A stretch of 64,000 bases of DNA from contig CAUYUJ010018715.1 of assembly GCA_963575745.1 (NCBI GenBank), positions 386,001 through 450,000 of the forward strand, in the 5' to 3' direction. The first letter of the stretch is position 1. Every line of letters begins with the position of its first letter. A model generated the notes under the pieces. The model saw nothing but the letters and a program-made list of their open reading frames with translations, searched no databases and was not told the origin of the DNA. Made by a program: the position numbers and the translations under genes. Below are positions 54,613 to 63,760 of the stretch, one piece after another. This stretch comes from Prorocentrum cordatum. Its lineage: Eukaryota > Sar > Dinophyceae > Prorocentrales > Prorocentraceae.

Positions 54613-54891
54613 TGCTGGCCCCGCGACTCACGCAAGCGCCGCCCCCCCGCGACGTATGGCCGGGGGGGGACGGGCACGTGCCCTCACTGCGGCGGGACCT
54701 TCTGCGTGCCGGCATGGGCTCATTGGCGCGGCCGACTGGCGGTCACTGTGTCAGGGATGGACCCTGAGGCGGCCAGACCCACGCGACGGCGAGAGGGAGC
54801 CCTCGACCCCTATTGGAGGCCTGGAATGAGCCAACAGCAACACAGGAGGTTGCCACCACAGGGGCAAGATGATGCTAGCCTTCGGTGTTAG
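54613..54891 (+). CDS. C-terminal exon with a CxxC zinc-binding-like motif
   Basis: 92 codons plus stop after the acceptor GGCCAG. Begins CWPRDSRKRRPPATYGRGG, then TCPHCGGTFCVPAWAHWRGR with C-x2-C, a third C and a following H that could bind zinc, and ends SQQQHRRLPPQGQDDASLRC with TAG. The third-position bias is good in the first half. The family is unknown; a retroelement finger or a small zinc protein are both possible. Confidence 0.4.
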   Translation, partial: CWPRDSRKRRPPATYGRGGTGTCPHCGGTFCVPAWAHWRGRLAVTVSGMDPEAARPTRRREGALDPYWRPGMSQQQHRRLPPQGQDDASLRC

Positions 54892-55275
54892 TGGTACAAG
54901 TTCGGTCGCTTAGAAAGCCCGAATATTACCACCATCACCCAGATCGGGAGAATCTCCCCTCAGTGAAGGCACCCCGCCGATATTGGTTGGTGTCAACCTC
55001 TAGGCCTCCGACCCCGACTCCTGCTCGCCCCTCCCGCAAAGCCCCCAGAGGGGGGGGCGGGGGGTGGGGGCGGCGGCCTGCGGAGACATCTCCCCGCCCG
55101 GCAGGGCCGCGGGTCAGGCGCAGTCGGCCTCCCCAGGCAGGTCCCGGCTGGCCTCCACGGTCTCCACAAGCAGTATAGCAGCTGGCCTCTACAGTTCCCC
55201 CGAGCAGTCCCCGGCGGTCCCCCGCAGGGGCGCCGGCGGCGGCGGTGCCAGGGTGCTGTGACAGCCAGCCCTGGG

Positions 55276-55708
55276 CTACTCGGAGGGACGGTTGAGGCCA
55301 GCTGAGAGCACCTGGGGCTCTGTCGGTGAGCAGACTCGCCAGCCTTCCCCAGACTCGCCAGGACACGTCTCCCCGCCGCCGCGCCGCGGCTCTGGCCGAC
55401 CCCGATGACTGCGGGTGCTGTCGCCCAGGGAGGCGCGCCGACGGCGGCGCGCCTTGCCCCCCGGCGGCCTAGCACCCCCGCGGTCCTGAAGGAAAGCCAG
55501 AGACACGGAAGCACAGTCTGCAAGTCCGCGCGGAGTCTCCAGCTCCGCGCCCTGCCTTGGCGCGAGGAGCGCGGAGCGCGCCAGGGGCGGCGCCGCAGGC
55601 GCCGCCAGGGCAGATCCAGGACATCCGCGCGGAGCTCCGAAAGCTCAGGCTTTCTTCGAGGTCCTCGGCCTCGCTGCAACCGTCCCCAATGGCGCCCGAG
55701 CAGATGGG
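55276..55708 (-). CDS. Unnamed gene interrupted by a family M intron
   Basis: Exon a, 55645-55708 (21 codons plus one base): PICSGAIGDGCSEAEDLEES. Exon b, 55276-55517: CASVSLAFLQDRGGARPPGG, then basic and GETCPGESGEGWRVCSPTEP, ending LSAGLNRPSE with TAG. The 127-bp M element between them is GC-AG and joins in phase 1 (A plus AC gives N). Exon a starts after CGCCGAG. Cys-rich and low-complexity; no family recognised. It may continue the gene at 56018-56862, which is on the same strand upstream. Confidence 0.45.
55518..55644 (-). mobile_element. Family M element acting as a GC-AG intron
   Basis: 127 bp; on the minus strand GCTTTCGGAGCTCCGCGCGG to CGCGGACTTGCAG. The centre has the family hairpin CTGGCGGCGCC / GGCGCCGCAGG and CTGGCGCGCTCCGCGC. 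Confidence 0.65.
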
Positions 55709-56017
55709 CTCGGCGGGCCGCGACGCATCGCCAATGTGTTGGCGGCGCAGGCGTGGCGAACATCGGGCGGCACCTCGAGCCGCATCGCCGATGCATCGGC
55801 GTTGCGGCGCGATCCTCGAGCGGGTGGTAGTGGGGGGTGGTCTGAATGGGGGGTGAGTGAAATGGCTCGAAAGGTGCCCTCGTGGAGCCAGCAGGGTAGG
55901 ATCCTTTTCTTCACCCCGCATTCCAGGCACCCCCCACTACAATAACCACCCGCCCGAATTGCGACGCCATCCTCCTGCCCCGTCCACTCTGGCCCAACTT
56001 GGGAGGCCCCGAGGTCC

Positions 56018-56862
56018 TCAGCCTCGCTGGACGGGCTTCGGCAGGTCGCCGATCCCCTTTATCCGCGGCCCCGGGCGGTCGTTGCCGGGCCGGCCGCCTC
56101 CGCCGCCGCTGCCGCTGCTTCCCGACGACGAGCCGCCGAACATGCCTCGGGGTGGGCAGCACAGGAGGGTCGTGTCGTGACGACCTCGGCGTGGGTTTCT
56201 GACACCGCGTGGGTAGTGCAACCTCGAGCGATGGGCGAATAATTGATCACCAGCTCGCTCCACACTGGCCGGTGCTGGAAGAGGACCTCCTCATCCTCCC
56301 TTCTCTCCCGTGCTACATATTGTAGTAGTGGTGGAACATGTGCCCATCATTCTGGGGATCCCGTACTGCAAAAAACATGAGTACATCGAACCTCTGGGGC
56401 TGCTGTCGGACACCGCATCGAGGTTGAATGCGAAGACTATTGCGCCCCCCTGTGAGAGAACGTCAAGAGGGAACCCGCGAAAGGGGGGGAACCATCGAGC
56501 TGCGATCTGTGATGCGTCACCGATAGACTGGTGATGGGCCCCCGATGGCCAATGCGCACACCCCTGGGCGGGGTGGGCCATGAGGCCCCTATTGGCGACC
56601 AGTGGGCAGGATGGGGTCGATGCATCCCGCCCTGACCCTGTCCCCGTCCAAGGCTGCCCACCCCCCCCCCCCCCACACAGCTCACCCTTCGGGTCCCTCG
56701 GACGCCTCCGAGCCAGCCGCCCCAGCCCTGGTCGGCGGCCTTGCCGCCGCCCGCAACCGACGCGGGCTGCTTGTACACGTCGGCCTCCCTCGCGTGGGGG
56801 TCGCTCTGGAACTCCTTCGACCAACCGAAAAAGAACCCCCAACCCCGTGGGAGAGAATCTAA
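56018..56862 (-). CDS. Unnamed gene with Gly-rich, selenoprotein K-like tail (two exons)
   Basis: Exon a, about 56690-56862, reads DSLPRGWGFFFGWSKEFQSD then PHAREADVYKQPASVAGGGK and AADQGWGGWLGG. Exon b, 56018-56146, starts after CCCCGAG and reads MFGGSSSGSSGSGGGGGRPG then NDRPGPRIKGIGDLPKPVQR G before TGA. The small Gly-rich tail with RxxxGIGDL and a terminal TGA resembles the C-terminus of selenoprotein K-type proteins, where TGA encodes Sec; but here about 23 more codons would follow, unlike that family. Splice positions are not resolved (a GC donor after GGWLG would join in phase). Treat the family call as a weak hint. Confidence 0.35.
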
Positions 56863-57010
56863 GTTAGGAGGGCCAGCGACATCAGGGCTAGGGGGTCCGT
56901 TCTGCAGGTGTGTCAGACCGAACCGCCCAGATCGATGATCCCTAATGCGAAAACGGTGACCTCAGTGAGGCCGCGTCTTCCTCGTGTTACTAGGTTTAGG
57001 GGTTCTTTTC
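56850..57010. repeat. Dispersed repeat, copy 2
   Basis: TTCTGCAGGTGTGTC, AGTGAGGCCGCGTCTTCC and TAGGGGTTCTTTT match 51690-51905. It lies directly upstream of the exon at about 56690-56862. Confidence 0.5.
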
Positions 57011-57189
57011 TACTCGGTTATCCTTGAACTTCTCCTTCTGCGCGCGGCGCAGGTCCTCCAACGACTCCGCGGCCTGACTCCGGTGGTCCTCCCACGGGCG
57101 GCGAACCCACCCAGACCCATGCCCTCGAGGTCCGGACACCCACAGGCGCGCGATGCCATGGGCACGCCAACCTCTAGAGGGGGGCTCCG

Positions 57190-57605
57190 CGCGGGGCACC
57201 CGCACAAGAGCAGCCCCGTGTCCGTGGAGCCGTGAAGAAGGAGTCCAGACTGGGGAGGGCATGGGTACGGATGCAGCAGGGGCCCGACCACGAGAACACC
57301 TTCCACAAGGAACCCAACCCTGAGACCCCAGGACGTCCATTGATTCCTGTCACGATCTCCGTCGCAAAACCATCGAAACCAAAGAAACCCAGGGCACCCT
57401 GGAGGCAAGCAGGGTGTTTCTGAAGGGGCCCCAGGACGCACAAATATTTCCCATATTTTCCATACTTTCCTATATTTTCTGGGTTTCTGTCTTCCCCCCC
57501 AATTCCCATATTTTCGCATATTTTCTGGGAGTCGACGATTAATTGTGTCTGTGTGTTTTTTCCCTTCCTGAGTTTCTTGGCACGGGCCTCCACTGTAAGG
57601 ACACG
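57190..57605. repeat. Family Q repeat interrupted by family A
   Basis: Collinear with 430-685 on both sides of the A insertion at 57421-57571. Confidence 0.7.
57421..57571 (+). mobile_element. Family A element inserted in a family Q repeat
   Basis: 151 bp from TGAAGGGGCCCCAGGACGC to TCCCTTCCTGA, with GTTTC at 57416-57420 and 57572-57576. The uninterrupted host sequence is at 641-665 (AAGCAGGGTGTTTCTTGGCA), giving an empty site. Confidence 0.88.
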
Positions 57606-57695
57606 AGCTCCCCGCCCGCCGTCCTCCTTCGCGCGGCGGTTCTCGAAGTCGAAGGCGCTCTTGATGGGCGTCTTCGGCCCGTCAGAGACGCTCTC
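57605..57695 (-). CDS. Exon-like fragment beside repeat Q
   Basis: After CCCAG: ESVSDGPKTPIKSAFDFENR then RAKEDGGRGA, ending at GTGTCCTTACAG, the start of family Q on this strand. Codons are strongly coding-like (ATC AAG AGC GCC TTC GAC TTC GAG AAC). Unnamed. That both this and 686-790 stop at the same Q edge suggests Q supplies a GT donor. Confidence 0.4.
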
Positions 57696-57878
57696 CTGGG
57701 CATGCCCGACACCCGGCGGCGAGCAAAGGGGGGGGGGCACGGAGAAGGAGACCTTTTCAGAAGCCCTCGCGCCCTCTGAGCGGAGCTTTGCGCCTTCGGG
57801 GCGAAGGCTCCGGAGAACTGCTCGGAAGGCCGAGGGGCCTCCGAGCCTTCTGACAAGGCCCTCTCCTTCCCATTTGGG

Positions 57879-58105
57879 CGCCCGAGTTATCCGGGGTAAC
57901 TCGGGCCCGGGGTAACTTGGGCTTGGATTCCCGAAAAACGAACCCGAGTTAGCCCTGACCCGAGCTACCCCTGATGATACGGGGCTCTGGACGCCCGAGT
58001 TATCCGGGGTAACTCGGGCCCGGGGTAACTCGGGTTCGGAATCCCGAAAAGCGCACCCGAGTTAGCCCTGACCCGAGCTACCCCAGATGATTCGGGGCTC
58101 TGAAT
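57879..58105. repeat. 113-bp tandem repeat of short hairpins
   Basis: CGCCCGAGTTATCCGGGGTA at 57879 and 57992. Within each unit CCCGAGTTA and TAACTCGGG alternate, giving stem-loops. Confidence 0.8.
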
Positions 58106-58515
58106 GTCCCGCCCGGGCTCGTAGCCGAGACCTGGGCACGGATCAGTGGGCACGATGCCCAACGGCGTAAGCGCCGTCCACTGAGCCGACAGCGTCTGCC
58201 GTGGGGCCCGCCACACCTCGTGCCCCCCAGACGGGCAACGCGCCGGCGGCGACACCCGCAGCGAGCCTGGCCCAACATGGGCCAGACACTGCTGCCATAT
58301 GTAGGGGGAAAACAAACCTGCCTCGCTTTTGACCACCCTCGCTTCCGAGAGATACCAAACGATGCCAAATTGCAGCCTGTACTGGTCAGGCCGCTTGACG
58401 AGGAGGCGCGTGGTATGACTTGGTTTTGCCTGGAAACGAAAGCGGGGTAGGTAATTCACACTCTGATTGCCGTCGTTCGGGTGCCCTCTCCCCGTGCATG
58501 TGCCGGTGCCGTGCG
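58090..58515 (-). CDS. Uncharacterised open frame, about 140 codons
   Basis: Reads PRFRFQAKPSHTTRLLVKRP then QYRLQFGIVWYLSEARVVKS, GLFSPYIWQQCLAHVGPGSL and SAQWTALTPLGIVPTDPCPG. Good amino-acid composition with few low-complexity runs, open well beyond these limits because flanking repeats are also open. The start is unclear. The 3' end runs into a 113-bp tandem repeat. It could be a mobile-element fragment; not recognised. Confidence 0.4.
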
Positions 58516-58914
58516 CGATTGCTGCTTTGCTCGATGATCTATAGGATGCTCCTCTCGGGTCGGGCGAAAGGGGGGGAGAGCAAAGGGGGGGGGTGAGAAT
58601 CAGCTCACGTAGCTGATTTTCCCGGCGCCTCCCGGCGCCGGAGGCGCCCATGTATCGAGGAATGGATGCATGCAGAACTTTTTTCGAGGAATGTATTTTC
58701 GAGGAATGGAATGGAGGCGCCCATGTATCGAGGAATGTATCGAGGAATGTATTTTCGGCGGAGGGCCGAAACCAACTGCATGCAGCAAATTTCGTAACGC
58801 CCCCTTTCCCATTCCCCCCCTTTCGTCCGGCCCGATCCACAACGGTCCTGACAGAACAGAAATGCACACAATCCGTTCGGTGCCAGGAGCAGAACTGCAC
58901 GAACGGCGCGGAGT

Positions 58915-59030
58915 TCTTGGCTTTGCGCCGAAGCCTTGTCCCCGGCGCGCGAAGCGCGCCAGGGGCGGCGCCGCAGGAGCGCCGCAAGGGAGTCCCGGGC
59001 CCCGATCCTAAAAAGGTGCGCGCGGCACGC
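58915..59030. mobile_element. Family M-like hairpin
   Basis: GGCGCGCGAAGCGCGCCAGG and GCGGCGCCGCAGGAGCGCCG; outer arms are poorly kept. Confidence 0.45.
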
Positions 59031-59084
59031 CGAAAGTTGATGTGTAATTCGGGCGGGTTGCCCCGGGGGCTGACCTGGATTTAT

Positions 59085-59263
59085 GTCGGGCCTGTGCCCC
59101 TACAGGGGGATTTTCGATGAAAAAATAAACATACCCCAAAAATACACCAAGAAGGCCAAAACATATTCAGAAAAAAATGTCCCCGGACTATTTTGGGATT
59201 ATTTTTGAAACATTTTTTAAAATTTTTGATCGAAAATCCCCCTCTATAGGGGCAAGGCCCGAC
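59085..59263. mobile_element. Family N: MITE with 34-bp inverted repeats
   Basis: Ends 59085-59118 (GTCGGGCCTGTGCCCC then GGGGGATTTTCGAT) and 59229-59263 are near-perfect inverted repeats; the interior is AT-rich. Possible TTA duplication at the flanks. Single copy here. Confidence 0.75.
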
Positions 59264-59532
59264 TTAAAAACCTAGATGGGGGACGCAGACAAAGCCCGCC
59301 CGCCCGACGTGTGCCGTTCTTTCTTCGAAGAGCTGTCGGCCCTCGCCGCCGGTCGTTTCGCTGCCGATCTCCTGCTGCGAGGCGGGGGCGCCTGCCTGCG
59401 CCCTGCCGGCCCTCAGGGCAGCGAGCTGGTCGGCCGCCTGCTGCCGCTCCTTCTCGTCGTCCTTCCGGCGCGCGAAGCCCTGGGGGTTCATCTTCTCTGC
59501 CTTCGCCGTGGCCGCCGTGGGCAGGGGGGCGC
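59264..59532 (-). CDS. Charged C-terminal exon abutting a MITE
   Basis: After the acceptor CTCCAG: APLPTAATAKAEKMNPQGFA then RRKDDEKERQQAADQLAALR, APASQQEIGSETTGGEGRQL and FEERTAHVGRAGFVCVPHLG F with TAA at 59264-59266. The KDDEKERQQAADQLAALRAG part should form a long charged helix or coiled coil. The stop codon touches the end of the inverted-repeat element at 59085-59263. Not recognised. Confidence 0.5.
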
Positions 59533-60183
59533 CTGGAGTGGTTGTTGTTTGCTTATCGCTCTCCCTCTCTGCCGATAGATGTGTACATACATGTGTATAT
59601 ATATAAATATCTCTAAATATGCACACATTGGCTTCCGTAGACATGGGATGCTCGTGTACGTGCTCGATATAGCCGGCAATCAGTGCCCCAACGGTTCGGT
59701 TCCAGAGGAACCAGGCCTCCTACAGTTACATGTGCATACATACATGCATGCCAGCGCACCCATGTATACGAATACATATACGTATACTTATACATATACA
59801 CATGTATATATAGATGTGGACAACTGACAATCACTTACTATGAACAGGAAACTGTTCGCAATAACGCCCGTTACCTGGGTCAGCCCCCCTCCCCGTCCTC
59901 AAACCCCCTCACGCGTCAGCAGCTCATCCCCGCCTCCACTCAGCGGCTTGGGCGGCCCAAACCATCACTGCAACGAATTACGTCTTGCCACCGGCAAGGC
60001 AACAGAACGATCCGGGGCAGCCCGCCCAAGTTGTACGGGGGCTTCCTGACGGTCCCTGATCGCGTCTGGAGCAGCATAGATGGCTTTCGCGGATGTCTGG
60101 ACGATTCGGCCGATGCTCGGCGCAAGTCTCTGAGCCACCAGGCGCCAGACACACCCAACACTGTGATTCTGATGAGGGAAACC

Positions 60184-60355
60184 TCGGGGATGGACAGACC
60201 CCCCTTTAGTAAAACGCGGTTTAATGAAAACGACCTGAGGCCCAAACCTGGCGGGCGCAAGCCTGGAAAATAACGGCCACCGCGCCCTCTCGAAAACCGA
60301 AAACGGACAATTCACTAATCGACGTTTCACTGTTAGGGGTTCTGTCCACCCCCGA
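60184..60355. mobile_element. Family J element, second copy
   Basis: Also 172 bp; ends TCGGGGATGGACAGACC and TTCTGTCCACCCCCGA; flanks AAACC and AAATC. Shares CCGAAAACGG and TTCACTAATCGACG with 62881-63052. Confidence 0.8.
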
Positions 60356-60749
60356 AAATCAAGCGGCACAGACTCTGCTACTCCCCGGACCTCTCCCGGG
60401 GTGCAGTCGAACCCGGATGCCAAGGCGGGCGGACCTCGCGGCGGCAAAGGTAGCTGGACGGGTCCCTTTGAAGAGCGCGCCCGTGGTACCCTCCCAAAGA
60501 GGGGGGGTCGTCCTCCCTCATCTACTCCCCTCCCTCCTTGTTTCCCGCCCCTCGAAAGCTACCCCCCGCTCCTTTCACACATCGGAAGCTAGCCCCCCCT
60601 CCTTTCCCAAGGGGGGAATAAAGGGCTTACCTAACCCCCCCCCCCCCGCCGTTTAAACCTCATCTGCCGGAAGCCCCCCCCTTCCCCCCCGTTTTTGTCT
60701 AAATGGGGGGAGCCTTGGAAGCCCCCACCCCACTTTGGCTAAAGGAAGG

Positions 60750-62290
60750 AGCGCCGAAGACCAAAAGGGCGCCGAAAACCAACAGAGCGCCGAAAACCAA
60801 AGGGCCACCGAACACCGAAAGGGTGCGAAAACCAGAGGCGCGCCGAAAACCAAAAGAACGCCGAAAACCAACGGGCGCTGAAAACCGAAGGTGCGGCAAA
60901 ACCAAAAGGGGCGGCGAAAACAAAAAGTGCGCCGACAACCAAAGGGGCGCCAGAAACCAACAGGTCGCCCACGACGGGAAGGGAAACAAAAACCAAAGAA
61001 ACGCCAAAAACCCAAAGAGCGCCGAAAACCAAAAGAAACGCCAACAAACCCGAAAGGCGCCGAAAACCAAACGAACGCCGACAACGAAAGCGGCGCCGAA
61101 AACAAAAAAACACCGAACACCAACGGGGCGCCGAAAACCAAAGATGTGCTGAAAACCAAGGAAGGCGCCGAAAACCAACAGATCGCCGACAGCCAAAGGG
61201 GCGCCGAAAACCAAACAGCGATGAAACCCAAAAGGGCGCCGAAAACCAAAGGGTCGCCGAACTTGAAAAGGACGCCAAACACAAAAGGGGCGCCGAAAAC
61301 CAATAGGGCGCCGACAACCAAAGGGTCGGCAAACACCAAAAGGGCACCGAATACCAAAACGGTGCCGAAAGCCAAAAAAGCGCCGAAAACCAAAGCAGCG
61401 CCGACAGCCAAAGGGGCGCTGAAAACTAACGAGCGCCGACACCCAAAAGGACGCCAAACACCAACGGGGCGCAGAACACCAAAAGGGCGCCGACAACCAA
61501 AGGGTCACCAAACACCAAAAGGGCACCGAATACAAGAGAACCAAAAGAGCGCCGATAACCAAAGGAAACCCCCAAAACCACAAGGGCGCCGAGAACCAAA
61601 GGGGCGCCGAAAAACGAAAGGGCGCCGAAAACCAAACGGGCGTCGTAAACCAAGGAGGCGCAGAAAACCAACAAAAATAACGAAAAACAGAAACGCCGAA
61701 CACAACAAGGGGCGTCGAAAACGAAAGATGCGCCGGAAACAAAAAGAGCGCCGAAAACCAAAGGGACACCGAAAGCCGAAGGGCGCCGAAAACCAAAGGG
61801 GGGCTGAAAACCAAAATGTGCCGAAAACCAAAAGAGCGCCGAAAACGGAAGGGGCGACGAAAACCAAGAGGGTGCCGAAAACCAAGAGGGTGCCGAAAAC
61901 CAAAGCGGCGCCAGAACCCAAAAGGGCCGAACACCAACGACGCACCGAAAACCAAACGGTGCACAGAAAACCAAAAGGGGTGCCGAAAACCGAAAGGTTG
62001 CCGAAAAACCCAAAGGGCGTCGAAAACCAAAGGGGCACCGAAAACCAAAGAGTGCCGAAAACCAAAAGAACGCCGAAAACCAAAGGGGGCCGAAAACGAA
62101 ACGGGCGCTGAAAAACAAGAGGGTGATGAAAACCAAAGGGGCGCCGGAAACTAGAAGGGCGCCGAAAACGTCGAAAACAAAGGGGCGCCAAAGGTCAATT
62201 GGGGCGCCGAACATCAAAAGGGCGCGGAAAACTACAGACGCCGAAGACCACAAGTAGGCCGAAAGTCAACGGGGCGCCGAAAACCAAGGA
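60750..62290. repeat. 17-18-bp tandem array GCGCCGAAAACCAAAAGG
   Basis: About 85 degenerate units over 1.5 kb. Both strands are open for hundreds of codons (GAENQ and KPKERR types on plus; VFGAPL types on minus) only because the unit lacks stops. Bounded by G- or C-rich sequence carrying GGAAGCCCCC (60710) and GAGGCCCCCCC (62308). Confidence 0.85.
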
Positions 62291-62493
62291 AGAAAAGCAG
62301 CTTCGAGGCCCCCCCTTCAGCCAGGGCCCTGCGGCTGGAAAAGCCAACAGAAGGAGGGAGGAGGGGGTAGATTCGGAAGCCCCCTCCCCCCTTGGAAAGG
62401 GGAGCCCGGGCTTACCCCCGGCCCCGCTCCGAGGTGCCCCCAGAAGGAGGGGAGCGGCGCAGTTTCGAAAGCCCTCCCCCTTCCTTCTGCCAG

Positions 62494-62521
62494 GAAGGGG
62501 GGGGGGGGGGGGGGGGGGGGG
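62494..62521 (+). repeat. Long G homopolymer
   Basis: A run of more than 24 G, likely to form quadruplex and to be unstable in sequencing. Similar but shorter runs occur at 48365-48387 and 19805. Confidence 0.7.
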
Positions 62522-62605
62522 TAGCTTCAGGCTGGGCCCCCGCGCTGGGATGAGGAAGCGCGCCACGGGCGCGCTCGCTTATACATACTTATTTTCCTCC
62601 TCCGA

Positions 62606-63080
62606 CGCCTCGGCTGGGCGCCGGGCGGGCAGGGGCGGCAGGACCGCGCGACGTTGGTTTTCTAGTGGGTCCCCTTTTGGCCAGCCGCCCCTGCACGGTG
62701 TCTTAGAACGCAAGCTGGCGCACAAAGACCCAGGGCCCCGCGGAGGCGACGTGTACCGAGGCGCTGGGCTGGGCGCCGGGCGGGCGGGGGCGGCAGGACA
62801 GCGCGACTTTGGCATTCAAGTGGGTCCCCTTTGGCCAGCCGCCTCCTGCACGGTGTCTAGAACGCAAGCTGGCGCACAATCGGCGGTAGACAAACCTCCC
62901 TTTAGTAAACCTCCTCTTAGCAAAAACGGCCTGGGACCGTAATCGACGGACCTGAACCCGCAAAAATGACGGCCGCGAGACGCCCTTTCGCGAACCGAAA
63001 ACGGCCTATTCACTAATCGACGTGTCAGAGTAGGAGGTCTGTCCACCGCCGACACAAGGACACGGGGCCCCGCGGAGGCG
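62606..63080. repeat. About 160-bp tandem duplication hosting family J
   Basis: GGGCGCCGGGCGGGC, GGCCAGCCGCC, TAGAACGCAAGCTGGCGCAC and GCCCCGCGGAGGCGACGTGT occur in the same order in units at 62606-62765, 62766-62880 and, after J, from 63058. Confidence 0.7.
62881..63052. mobile_element. Family J element with CACAA target duplication
   Basis: 172 bp; ends TCGGCGGTAGACAAACC and GGTCTGTCCACCGCCGA are inverted repeats. CACAA at 62876-62880 and 63053-63057. The neighbouring copy of the host repeat has the empty site at 62721-62725 (GGCGCACAAAGACC). Interior: CCGAAAACGG and ATTCACTAATCGACG. Confidence 0.88.
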
Positions 63081-63300
63081 ACGTGTGCCGAGGCGCATCC
63101 GGCCGTGGCGACGCGAGGCCTCCCGAGGGCCAAGTGCAGCGGAGGCCCGTCCACGGTGAGCCTGCCACAAGAAAAAACCCGCCCCGAGACCCCATGGCGC
63201 CCACGGATATCTGGCGTGGGGACGTCACGCCTTCCACAGCAAAACCACCGAGGCCACCGGAACCCAGGGCACCCTGGAGGCAAGCAGGGTGCTCACCCCT
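63080..63300. repeat. Family Q repeat, third copy
   Basis: Shares CCGAGACCCCATGGCG and the CCCAGGGCACCCTGGAGGCA core; ends in GTGCTCACCC rather than GTGTTTC. Confidence 0.6.
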
Positions 63301-63382
63301 GTCGGCGATCAAATGGGCGGTTGGGTGTCGATGCCCCCCCGCTGTGCCTCCCCCCCTCCCTATCGTTGCCTCTGACCTCCAG

Positions 63383-63760
63383 GAGGCCCAGGTAAGGATG
63401 GAAAACGCCCGAGAGAGCCGCCGTTGCTTCGACTGGCCATCCCCTGGCATGTTCCAGCCGAGAAGCGCAAGGGCTCGGGCGGCGGTCGGGAAGACTCCAG
63501 CACACCCAGAACTTGCCTTCGCTCGGACGTCCAGTCTCCGTGTTTTTTTCTGCTTCGCGCGTGTACTTTTCGCAAGATCGTCCAGGATGGTCCATGGCCC
63601 ACGCCGAGGACAACTGCACACGCTCGAGCGAAGCAGAGAGAAGGGCCGAGACGTTGCTCAGCGGATGGGAACCATCCCTGGCCTCGAGAAGGCCTCGAAG
63701 CACCTCCTGCGGCAACTCTGGGGAACCGCCCATACCGTATTGCTGGCTCTTGCCAATCGG
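63383..63760 (+). CDS. Unnamed gene interrupted by a family K intron
   Basis: Exon a, 63383-63514 (44 codons), after the acceptor CTCCAG: EAQVRMENARESRRCFDWPS then PGMFQPRSARARAAVGKTPA and HPEL. Exon b, from 63635: REKGRDVAQRMGTIPGLEKA then SKHLLRQLWGTAHTVLLALA and NR, ending about 63760, where an ATCGACGC repeat begins. The 120-bp K element between them is GC-AG in phase 0. No recognised family; mostly helical and basic. The opposite strand is also open over exon a. Confidence 0.5.
63515..63634 (+). mobile_element. Family K introner, GC-AG, diverged copy
   Basis: 120 bp from GCCTTCGCTCGGACGTCC to CGCTCGAGCGAAGCAG. Both terminal repeats share the change ATCGC to TTCGC, as if the two arms had been kept complementary. 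Confidence 0.7.

Noticed and set aside
57965-58987. The whole 340-codon minus-strand frame as one gene
   Set aside because: Both ends lie in repeats; only 58090-58515 has convincing composition.
60699-62111. Frames of 449 and 406 codons on opposite strands
   Set aside because: Both arise from the stop-free 18-bp array.
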